Positions 15,518-23,851 of a DNA stretch of 23,851 nucleotides are shown in pieces. Within the stretch, counting starts at the first letter, position 1. Each line of letters opens with the position of its first letter. The position numbers and the translations under genes were made by a program. The notes under the pieces are model-generated. The model saw only the letters and a list, made by a program, of their open reading frames with translations, had not been told where the DNA came from and did not search any database. Source of the DNA: an uncultured Eggerthella sp. (lineage in GTDB: Bacteria > Actinomycetota > Coriobacteriia > Coriobacteriales > Eggerthellaceae); the NCBI GenBank assembly GCA_958431815.1, contig CAUASB010000016.1, forward strand, positions 1 to 23,851, written 5' to 3'.

Positions 15518-15787
15518 TTATGTTCCGTATCGAAAGCTAATTTCTTCTAGGGCTTCGAACGCATTGCGCTCACGGCTGTTTTCAAGGCCTTCAAAACCTG
15601 CGTCTATTTCGACCAAATCTTCAACAGGGCAATATGGCTCATTTCCGAAGAGATCGTTTTCGCTGATTACGTAAAGGCTAGGGTGACCCTTCATGACGAA
15701 CTTAAGAGGGCCATTGTGACGATCGTATTCTTCAAAGAGCTCATCTCGCAAAGCAGGTACGGGTACCATCTTGCCCACATCTTTCAT
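15518..15787 (-). CDS. Small uncharacterised protein, possible Phd/YefM-like antitoxin, under a LexA-type box
   Basis: 89 residues from the ATG at 15787; a TTG at 15799 is also in frame, and neither has a good ribosome site, so the start is uncertain. The N-terminal half (VPVPALRDELFEEYD, then FVMKGHPSLYVISENDL) has the helix-then-strand rhythm of Phd/YefM antitoxins, in which a short helix precedes a 'prevent host death' strand pair. This is pattern recognition only. The C-terminal half is acidic. No toxin-like partner is adjacent. A perfect GAACATATGTTC palindrome lies ~40 nt upstream between possible -35 and -10 elements, suggesting SOS control. Confidence 0.55.
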   Translation of the reverse strand: MKDVGKMVPVPALRDELFEEYDRHNGPLKFVMKGHPSLYVISENDLFGNEPYCPVEDLVEIDAGFEGLENSRERNAFEALEEISFRYGT

Positions 15788-15826
15788 TGCTTCATTCAAT
15801 TGCGTAAGTAGAACTAAACTTTATTG

Positions 15827-15840
15827 CGAACATATGTTCT
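15827..15840 (-). promoter_or_regulatory. LexA-type SOS box
   Basis: CGAACATATGTTCT holds the perfect 12-bp palindrome GAACATATGTTC (15828-15839), the GAAC-N4-GTTC form of Gram-positive LexA/DinR boxes. On the minus strand it sits in the 17-nt spacer between TTGGTC and AATAAA, which points to the gene ending at 15518. On the plus strand TTGCGA and AATAAC are also 17 nt apart, so rightward control cannot be excluded. The rest of 15841-16072 holds only a 25-codon ORF (15841-15918) without a ribosome site, and the dyad at 16009. Confidence 0.6.
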
Positions 15841-16008
15841 ATGACCAATAACACCAAAAACAGCTTTGCGAGTACCGTGCGGTGGACACCCGATGCCGTG
15901 TGGTCTGCTACGGTGTAGCTCGCTCGGACGCAAAAAGCGTAAGCTAATCCATTCCACCTTGGCGGGAACTCATTGGCCTTTCAGCCGAGGACACCCTTGG
16001 TGTGCTGC

Positions 16009-16023
16009 GCTAATATAGTTAGC
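16009..16023 (+). promoter_or_regulatory. Dyad over a -10-like element upstream of brxA
   Basis: GCTAATATAGTTAGC is a 5-bp dyad (GCTAA/TTAGC) around TATAG. TATAGT (16014-16019) resembles a -10 and lies 54 nt before the brxA ATG. No good -35 is seen. It could be an operator of the BREX promoter. Confidence 0.3.
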
Positions 16024-16072
16024 TAAAGTGACAAATCCGCCCGAAAGCGGTGGAACCTCCCAGGAGTTGAAG

Positions 16073-16707
16073 ATGGTCAAAGCCAGAAAAACTCGGGGGG
16101 GGGGCAGCCTCACACGCGAGCAGTTCCTCCTTCGTGAAATACGCATAGTTGCTGCCCTGCGACTGCAGGGGCTAACGGACGCGGACATAATGGCCCGCGT
16201 TGAGGAACAGAACCTTTTCCAATACCCTAACACCACGGATATTCGTCGCATCACGCGCGCGTGCCTGTACCGCCTGACGCGTTCGACGCAGGCGTGCCTG
16301 GTGTCCCCGAAAAGCTCGCCGAAATCGTAGTCAACGGCTTGCCTGAAGAAGCGGCGCAGGCAAACTTGTACGCGATGATGCTGGTGTACCCGCTGATGGG
16401 CCGCTTCATGACCGAAGTGGTTGCCGAGCATTTGCAGCAGGGTGTAGCCGAGCTAACCCGCCAAGACCTCAACGCATTCTTCACGCGTATGCAGGTGGAA
16501 GATTCGTCTGTTGCCTCCTGGACAGACAACACCATACGCCGCATTAAAAGTACGCTTACGAACTGCCTTGTTCAAGCGGGCTACCTGGAAAAACGCACTT
16601 CAACCAAGCTTATGTGCCCTTTGCTGAGCGAAGGGGTAAAGGAATGCATCGTTGCCAACGGCGATGCGAATCTGCTTCCCGCATTCGGCGAAAGCGGGGT
16701 GTGTTAA
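16073..16707 (+). pseudogene. brxA: brxA (BREX, DUF1819), frameshifted, with G10 tract
   Basis: First gene of a type 1 BREX phage-defence operon. The start ATG at 16073 has AGGAG 6 nt upstream. The N-terminal part (SLTREQFLLREIRIVAALRL ... RACLYRL) is in one frame up to a TAG at 16330. The C-terminal part (PEEAAQANLYAMMLVYPLMG to the TAA at 16707) is in another. Restoring one G in CTG-ACGCG near 16276 would give RLDAFDAG and join them into a BrxA of ~211 residues, the usual size of ~200. BrxA is a small DUF1819 protein needed for BREX activity and reported to bind DNA. Codons 8-11 are a run of ten G (16095-16104), a candidate slipped-strand site. The stop is directly followed by the brxB ATG. 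Confidence 0.88.
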
Positions 16708-17361
16708 ATGGCTGCGTTTGAAAAGAATTCCCAGTCTCAAAACACAGTTGCACAACACTCGCGTGCGGCTCGTGCCCAGCACGATTTCGACAGTCGTTGC
16801 AAGCTGCTGCGCCAACGCTTAACTGAAGAAGATTTCCTCTCTAACAAGGGCATCGGCAACGAAGTGGGCTTTTTCACGTTTTGCTACGACCTTTCGTTGG
16901 AATTGCAGGCCCGCGCGTTCTTCAGCCGCATTACCGAGGAATCGGAGGCAGGCAAGCTTCCTTGCACCGTGAAGGCCGTAAACCTCTACGACGTATTCAT
17001 CCAGATCTTGGAAGAAAAGCGAATATTGAAAGCCGTTCCCAAACAAGAGTTGAAAACGGGTACGGCAAAGCAGCTGAAACAGCTGCAGAAAATCGCTTCG
17101 CCTGAAGTGTTCGCAAAGAAAATTCTAGAGCTTACGCAGCCTCATGAATACCGTGACGTGATCATCGTCACGGGTGTGGGTGAGGTGTATCCCTTCTGTC
17201 GCGCGCACGATCTGCTCAACAACATGCAGGCGGACTTCGCTGACGTGCCTGTGGTCATTGCCTACCCCGGCACCTTTAACGGGCGAGAGTTTCGCCTGTT
17301 CAGCATCTTGAAAAGCGACAACTACTATCGGGCTTTTGACCTTTCGGAGGAACAGCAATGA
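16708..17361 (+). CDS. brxB: BrxB, BREX protein (DUF1788)
   Basis: 217 residues, close to the usual ~200, and the only one of the four BREX genes here that is intact. It starts directly after the brxA stop (TAAATG) and ends in a 4-bp ATGA overlap with brxC, so translation is probably coupled. The family shows in GIGNEVGFFTFCYD, VNLYDVFIQILE, IIVTGVGEVYPFCRAHDLLNN, and the closing PGTFNGREFRLF and SDNYYRAFDL segments, typical of DUF1788. BrxB has no known catalytic motif. It is required in the BREX complex with BrxC, PglX and PglZ. Confidence 0.93.
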   Translation: MAAFEKNSQSQNTVAQHSRAARAQHDFDSRCKLLRQRLTEEDFLSNKGIGNEVGFFTFCYDLSLELQARAFFSRITEESEAGKLPCTVKAVNLYDVFIQILEEKRILKAVPKQELKTGTAKQLKQLQKIASPEVFAKKILELTQPHEYRDVIIVTGVGEVYPFCRAHDLLNNMQADFADVPVVIAYPGTFNGREFRLFSILKSDNYYRAFDLSEEQQ

Positions 17362-20300
17362 TCATCAAAGACCTGTTTGCCAAGGACATCAACCGTTCCA
17401 TCAATGGCGTAATCAAAGTTTCCCAAAACGACGAAGCTTCCATTCAGCAAGAGCTTTCCGAATACGTGGTGACGCGCGAACTGCAAGGCCATTTTGCTGC
17501 GTTCTTCGAAAACTACGAGGAAGCGCTCGATGTTCCCACTGACAAAATCGGCGTATGGATTTCCGGCTTCTTCGGTTCCGGTAAATCGCACTTCCTGAAG
17601 ATGCTTTCCTACCTGTTGGCAAATGAAAAGGTAGCTGGCAAGCGCGCCATCGACTACTTCGACGGCAAGATGCAAGACAGCCTGGTGTACAGCAAAATGC
17701 GCCGTTGTGCTGAAGTACCCACCGAAGCCATCCTGTTCAACATCGACAGCAAAGGCGGTCAGTGGAAAACGGGCGATACCGCTAAAACCGCGCTGCTGCG
17801 TGCGTTCGAGCGCGTGTTCTACGAAAACCTGGGCTTCTTCGGCGAGGATTTGAAGCTTGCCAAACTGGAGCAATTCATCGACAGCCAAGGCAAAACCCAG
17901 CAGTTCCGCGAAGCGTTCGAACGCGTAAACGGCGAGCCCTGGCTTGAAACGCGCGAGAGCTATGCTTACTTCGAAGACGACATCGTGCAGGTACTGCAAG
18001 AAGTGCTTGGCATGAGCGAAAGCGCTGCTCAGCATTGGTTCGATGGCAGCGAAGACGACGTTATTGCGGTAGACCGTTTTGCCCAGCAGGTAAACGAATA
18101 CGCCGAGGCACGTGCCGCGCAAAACGGCGGCCAGTTCCGACTGCTGTTCATGGTGGACGAAGTGGGCCAGTTCATCGGTAGCGACACCAACCTGATGCTG
18201 AGCCTGCAAACGTTGGTGGAAGAATTGGGTGCGCGCTGCAAGGGCCGCGTGTGGGTAATGGTTACCAGCCAGGAAGCCATCAAAGACATCGTTATGGTTG
18301 TGGGAGACGACTTTTCCAAAATTCAGGGTCGTTTCAACACGCGCCTTTCGCTTTCCAGCCGCAGTGTTGATGAAGTTATCAAGCGCCGCGTACTGGACAA
18401 AAACGCGCCCGCAGCCAGTGCTCTTAAAGCCGAATATGCAGATCAAAGTGCTGTTTTACGGAATCTGTTCACGCTTGAAGACTTGCCTGGCGACATGTTT
18501 GGCTATGACGGCGAAACCGATTTTTGTTGATACCTATCCGTTTGCCGAGTATCAATTCAAGCTACTGCCCGACGTGATGGAGGAAATCCGCAAGCGTGGC
18601 GTGAAGGCGCAGCATATGTCCGTTGGCGAGCGCTCCATGCTTTCCGCCTTCCAGGAATCTGCACAGGCGGTGCAAAACGAAGAGCTTTCCGCCTTAGTGC
18701 CGTTCTGGCGTTTCTTCGATACGATCGCAAAGGACTTAGAGCATGGCATCATCCGTGTAATCGACCGCGCCGAACGTGCTGCCGAATCCAATCAGAACTT
18801 GCAGCCGGAAGACATCCGTGTTCTGAAGCTGCTGTACCTTATCCGCTACGTAACCTACATGGAAGCAAGCCTGAACAACATCGCCATCCTGATGGTGCAG
18901 GATATGAACGCCGATATGGTGCAGCTGCGTGAAGGGGTAAAGGGCTCGCTGGACCGTTTGGTGCGTGAAGGCTATGTGGCGCGCCAGGGAGCCAAGTACA
19001 ACTTCCTTACCGACGAAGAGCAGGACATCGCGCGTGAAATCAAGAATGTAAGGGTAGAGCCCGCCGAAGTGGTATCGCTTATCAGCCAGATTCTGTTTGA
19101 CGACATCTACGATTCTCGCAAGCTTACGCGCGGCGCGAATAATTTCCCTATCGACCGTTATGTGGATGCCTCCATTCATGGCGCATCGCAAAATGGCATG
19201 AAGCTTTCCGTGGTAACGCTGGCAGGCGAGCTTGCCAATGCATCCGACGGGGAAATCGAACTGCGCTCCAACGACCAGGCGCTGGTGGTGCTTTCCGACG
19301 AAGCCGACTACTATGAAGTGCTTCTGAATGCCGTGCGCATCGACAAATACGCCCGCACCCACGCTATGGCGCAGCTTTCTGCAAGCACGCAGCAGATCAT
19401 CAAATCCAAGAAAGAGGAATCGGCATCCAACAAGAAGGAAGCCAAGGCGCTTCTGGAAGATACCGTAGTGCATGCCCGCTGCGCAGTTAACGGACACATG
19501 GAAACGGTACGTGCCACCAACGCCAAGCAGGTGTTCGACCAGGTGCTGGAAAAGCTGGCAAGCGCCATCTTCACCAAAGCGGATTACATTACGGCACCTG
19601 CTGTTTCGAACGAGGATATTCGCCGTACGCTGACGGGCAACGCCCAGAGTGCGTTGGAAGGCACCGGCGGCGCCAACCAGCAGGCAGTGGAAGAGCTTGA
19701 TACGTACTTGGAACTGCAAACGAAGTTGCACCAGAAGGCCACGCTGGGCGATATCCTGCGCAAGTTCGATGCGCGTCCCTATGGTTGGCGCGATGTGGAC
19801 ACGCGATTGGTGGTAGCGCAGCTTATTGCCGCGCAGAAGGCCACGCTTAACAACAAGGGCCAACGCGTCACTGCCGCCGACCCGCATGCTTATGAGCTGC
19901 TGTGCAACGCCAAAATCGCAGATCAGATAACGCTTGAACAGCGCGTGCGTGCTTCCGACAAGTTGCTGAAGAATGTGGCGAAGATCATAGGCAAGTTCGG
20001 TGACGAGCGTATTTCCGCGGCCGATGAAGATGCGCTGGTGAAGCGTGTGGTTGCGGAACTGGAAAAGGCGAAAGATCATTGCGAAACCCTGAAACGCGAA
20101 AAGTACGTGGGCATACGTGAATACCCATACCCTGGCTATGCAGTGGTTGAGCAGGGCGCTTCCGCGACTAATGCCGTGCTGGCGCAGCGCTCGCAGCCCG
20201 AAGCGCTGCTGAAAGCCGTAGAGGAAGCGGAAGACGATCTTCTCGATTATGCGGAAGATATCGAAGTAGTGGATGAGTTTTTCGACCGTCAGCAGCGCTT

Positions 20301-20985
20301 GTTTGATGATGCCGTGAAGATGCTTAACGTTGCCAAGCAGGATGGCTTCTACCTGAACAGCAGCGAAGAAGCCCAGGCGGCCATTGCGAAGACAAAAGAA
20401 ATCCTAGCACTCAAAGAGCCCTACCGCCGTATAAGCGAATTGCCGGGCCTGCGTAAGCAGTTTGAAGAAGCGCATTCGGCGCTGGTGAAAGCTATGCGCA
20501 ACGAATTGCTTGATGCAGTGCGCAAGGGCAGGGAAGAGCTTGCAGCCTATGCTGCCCAGCAGAACGAATTCGTCGAAACAGCAAAGCGTACCGTTGAAGG
20601 CGCGGGTCGCATGTGCGATTCGCTGGAAGCGCAGATCCATGCGGCGGAAACAGCATCGGTGCTGGATTCCCTGAAATCCCGTTTTGAAACGTGGTGCGAC
20701 AAGGCTTATGCCGACGTTGATAGGGCTGTGGAAGCCGCCCGTGCGAAGAAGGCGCGCGAAGTTGCCGTGCGTACTACCACCGAAAGCGGCGAAGCGGTAA
20801 CTCGCGTACATCGGACGCATACGCCTGCACCCAAGCCCGAACCCAAGGTGAAGGTGGTAAAGCGCACCGACGTGTGCGCTCGCAAGGTGCTTTCCAGCGA
20901 AGCGGAAGTGGATGCCTACTTGGCCGAAGTACGCGCAAAGCTGCTGGCCGAGCTTTCCGATGCCGATTCCATTCGTTTGGGTTAG
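17358..20985 (+). pseudogene. brxC: brxC (BREX AAA+ ATPase), single-base frameshift
   Basis: GGAGG lies 7 nt before the ATG. The first frame carries Walker A GFFGSGKS (about residues 70-77) and Walker B LLFMVDEVGQF (about 260). It runs to GYDGETDFC and a TGA at 18528. The next frame continues with VDTYPFAEYQFKLLPDVM to the TAG at 20983. A run of five T (18521-18525), where four would read GAT TTT GTT GAT, explains the break: deleting one T gives ...GETDFVDTYPF... and one protein of about 1208 residues, the normal BrxC size. BrxC is the large P-loop ATPase essential for BREX methylation and defence. The C-terminal half is mostly helical. This is either a true 1-bp insertion or a homopolymer error. 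Confidence 0.9.
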
Positions 20986-20997
20986 TGGGGCAGAGTC

Positions 20998-23537
20998 ATG
21001 AACGATACCGCTATTAAGAATTACTGCATCTGGGCGCGTGCCGAGCTGCTGAACGAAGTGGAAAACCGCATGCAGCGCTACGGCATCATGGAAGAGGGTG
21101 CCGAGCCCGCCGATGCGCAAACGGTAGGTGGCAGGGCGCTTTCCACGCAAGAGCAGAAGCAGCGTGCTCAGCTGCTGGAAATGCAGGCACGCATGGGCCA
21201 CGATGCCCTGCTTGACAAAGCAGCCTACACCTGGTTCAACCGCATCATCGCCATCCGCTTTATGGAGCTGCACGACTATCTGCCTAGCGGCGTGCATGTG
21301 TTCTGCGCGGTGGACAATCTGAACGCCTTTGAGCCGGAAATCGTGAAGGAGGCACTTGATATCGACCTTCCCGATGCCAAGCAGGAAGAGATTGTGCCGC
21401 TTATGCAAGCGGGTGAAGACGAGCCGCTGTTCCGCTACTTGTTCTTGGCGCAATGCAACGAGCTTGCCGAATGCTTGCCCGTAGTGTTCGAGCCGGTAGG
21501 TTCGGCGCTGGAGCTTTTGCTTCCTAGCGGCTTGCTGCGCAAGGAAAGCGTGGTGGGCCAGCTGGTTGCCCAGCTTCCGTGGAGCGGGGAAGACGAAGCC
21601 GGTATTGGCTGGAGCAAGGTAGAAATTCTTGGCTGGATGTACCAGTTCTACAATTCGCAGGTAAAGGACGAATTTTTCAAGTCGAAGCGCAAGGCAACCG
21701 CGCGCGATATTGCACCCGCAACGCAGCTGTTCACACCCGAGTGGATTGTGCGCTACATGGTGGAAAACTCTCTGGGGCGTTTGTGGATGCTGAACAACCC
21801 CGAAAGCACCCTGCGCGAAAGTATGGAGTACTACATTGAGCCCGATGCCGAGCATGAGGATTTCATCCGCATCGAAGGCCTCGAGGATATTAGCTTGTGC
21901 GATCCCGCCTGTGGCAGTGGCCATATTTTGGTGTATGCGTTTGACCTGCTGTTTCAAATGTATACAGAGCGCGGTTACCGTGAGCGCGAGATTCCTCAGC
22001 TTATTCTGGAAAACAACCTTACGGGTATGGAAATTGACCCTCGAGCTGCTCAGATTGCCCATTTGGCGTTGGCGATGTGCGCCCGTGAGCACGACCGCCG
22101 CTTCTTCAGCCGCGGCGTGCAGGCAGATATCAACGTTATCGCGCCTACGGTATTCGAGGAAGATGAGCTGCCTGAGGGCGCGGCACTGCTGCAGCGGCCT
22201 CAGCTGCTTGATGCGCTGGCACATTTGGACGAGATTGGCAGCTTGCTGAATCCTAACAAAGCCGAGTTAGCGGCCGTTCGTGATGATACCAACGCTTCGC
22301 TGAAGCAGGTCAGGCAAGCCTGTTCGGCGCTAACGTTGCCGAAAAGTTACAACAGGCAAAACAGACGTGCGAAACCCTGGCAAGGAAGTTCACCTGCGTA
22401 GTGGCCAACCCGCCCTACATGGGTAGCAGCAGCTTCAGCCCCTTTATGAGCAAGTGGATTAAGAAGAACTATGCCGATGTGAAGAGCGATTTGTGCACGT
22501 GCTTTATTGAGCGCGGTTTCAACCTGGTGCAGAAGCACGGCTATTCCGCCATGGTAACCATGCAAAGCTGGATGTTCTTAGGCAGCTTCGAAAAGATGCG
22601 CACCAAGCTTATTGAACAGAATTCCATTGTGTCCATGGCGCATATTGGTGCTCGTGGTTTCGATTCCATCGGTGGCGAAGTGGTGTCTACCACTGCCAGT
22701 GTATTTGCGGTTGGCCAGCCCGGTCTGGAAGGCGCTTACTTGCGTCTTGTTGACCCAGTGGGCGAAGCAGCAAAGAAAGCTGCCGCCCTGGAAGCCATCG
22801 CCAACCCAGATTGCGGCTACTTCTACCGCCGCAATGCCAAAACCTTCACCCAAATTCCCGGCACCCCAATAGCCTATTGGGCTAGTGATGCTCTTATGTC
22901 CTCATTTTGCGAGGCGTCATTGGACTCTGCTGCCGTTTTAAAGCAAGGTCTGAAAACAGGTGAAAATGATCGTTTCTTGAGGTTCTGGTTTGAGCCTTCG
23001 GAATCTTTATTGAGTTGCTTTGTGGATGTTGATACGAAGTGGTTTCCATACAGCAAGGGAGGCCAATACAGAAAATGGTATGGAAACAGAGATTACGTTG
23101 TGAATTGGCAGAATGATGGTTACGAGATAAAGAACTTCAAAGATGAAAAGGGGAATCTTCGCTCTCGCCCGCAAAGTCTAGATTGGCAAATGAAGGAGGG
23201 AATAACTTGGTCTTTGATATCGAGCGGCAAGCTTCATTTTCGATACTCTCCAGCTGGTACATTATTTGATGCCGCTGGGTCAAGCTTATTCGCCTTTTCT
23301 GCACCCCTTGAATACATCCTGGGGCTGGTCAACTCTACTGTATATGAAGCGTGCAGCTCTTTCCTCTCCGCCACTATAACTTTCGAAGTGGGCCAGCTGT
23401 CTAAATATCCATTTATCTATAGCCAAGAGAATTCCGATAGGGTATGTCTTATTGTTTCTGAGTGCATTATTGATTCTCGGCTTGATTACGACTCGTTTGA
23501 GACCTCCTGGGATTTCAAACGCCACCCCTTGGTGTAG
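20998..23537 (+). pseudogene. pglX: pglX (BREX adenine-N6 methyltransferase), frameshifted and C-terminally truncated
   Basis: It starts 12 nt after brxC. The first frame (467 codons) holds motif I DPACGSGH near residue 301, then loses frame at about 22300-22325, just before the catalytic motif. The second frame supplies VVANPPYMGSS (NPPY near 22407) and the target-recognition region, ending SWDFKRHPLV-TAG at 23535. A missing base, probably near 22311, would rejoin them. The rebuilt protein has ~845 residues, while PglX is normally ~1150-1250, so the conserved C-terminal ~300 residues are absent. Base composition falls from about 60% GC (37/60 at 21481-21540) to 33-47% in the last 650 nt (20/60 at 23401-23460). 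That suggests an exchanged recognition domain. PglX marks host DNA at an asymmetric site for BREX self-recognition. Confidence 0.9.
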
Positions 23538-23547
23538 GTGATTGGCT

Positions 23548-23851
23548 ATGAATGATTGAGCGGTTGGGATAGCTACTGCATTGATCGCCGTTGCTGGATC
23601 ATTTCTTGTTGCGTTCTTTACGGCAAGGCATGAGATGAAAAAAGACCTTGTTGACCGTAGATTCAAGGTTTATCGGAAACTGCTTAAGATTTTGAGGAAT
23701 CTAAAAAGGGATTTCGAGTATTTATCGGACGGTAAAGGGCTGCATGATTTGTCTTCCATCGAGATTGACGTAAAGATTTGCGGCAGTAGACACCTAATCA
23801 CTCTAGTTACTTCCCTGCGGAAAAGAATGGAAAAGGCTCTTGATGAATATG
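23548..23851 (+). pseudogene. Unknown membrane-anchored protein with in-frame TGA at codon 4, cut by window edge
   Basis: A near-perfect ribosome site, AGGTGAT, lies 5 nt before the ATG at 23548. The frame reads ATG AAT GAT TGA, then stays open to the window end. The translation is AVGIATALIAVAGSFLVAFF (one N-terminal TM helix), then a charged helical part including RRFKVYRKLLKIL. If TGA were TGG (Trp) the reading would be a normal small membrane protein. I do not recognise a family. It begins 10 nt after the truncated end of pglX, in lower-GC DNA, so it looks like cargo inserted into or next to the BREX locus. An alternative start such as TTG 23581 would avoid the stop but cuts into the TM helix. 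Confidence 0.55.

Noticed and set aside
15841..15918. 25-codon ORF (MTNNTKNSFASTVRWTPDAV...) directly after the SOS box
   Set aside because: No ribosome site; too short to support. It could be a remnant or a leaderless peptide, but nothing shows this.
18298..18526. Independent start at 18298 for the second brxC part
   Set aside because: The region 18298-18525 in that frame is not BrxC-like. The first frame there is, so the second frame begins at the T-run and is not a separate gene.
17325..22224. Long antisense ORFs (373, 447 and 606 codons) on the minus strand under brxC/pglX
   Set aside because: They mirror the codon bias of the plus-strand BREX genes, have unlike-protein composition (rich in His, Arg, Phe, Val repeats) and no family signal.

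Overview
The window looks like a chromosomal segment from a gut Coriobacteriia actinobacterium, most likely Eggerthellaceae. This is an inference, with no marker gene to prove it. The grounds are moderate GC, DtxR/IdeR-type and LexA-type operator sequences, Ala-rich coiled-coil surface proteins with a degenerate sortase-like tail, and strong AAGGAG-type ribosome binding sites.

Layout. Positions 1-561 hold the right end of a CRISPR array: eight intact 36-nt repeats, one half-degenerate repeat and eight spacers, with no cas gene in view. Positions 562-8756 carry a zinc-ribbon membrane protein (-), a zinc-finger/HTH-like protein (+), a 1146-residue surface protein with a CAP-like module between two long coiled coils (-), and a DUF4143-type AAA ATPase (+). 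Positions 8884-15787 carry an ATP-grasp enzyme (+), a long structured inverted repeat, a MacB/FtsX-type ABC transporter pair (-), a SAM methyltransferase (+), a short flavodoxin (-) and a small LexA-box-associated protein (-). From 16073 a type 1 BREX phage-defence operon (brxA-brxB-brxC-pglX) runs rightward, and it ends in an unknown membrane-protein gene cut by the window edge.

Two themes stand out. First, the ABC transporter operon and the flavodoxin gene both carry DtxR-like boxes over their -10 regions, which suggests one iron-responsive regulon. Second, the BREX operon is damaged or switchable. brxA, brxC and pglX each need a single-base frameshift correction to read through, brxA carries a G10 homopolymer in codons 8-11, pglX lacks the C-terminal part usual for its family, and the gene after it has an in-frame TGA at codon 4. 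No comparable lesion was seen in the genes left of 15800. Either this is a decaying or phase-variable defence locus, or the sequence has local assembly errors. Together with the CRISPR array and the DUF4143 ATPase, the window resembles a defence-rich accessory region.
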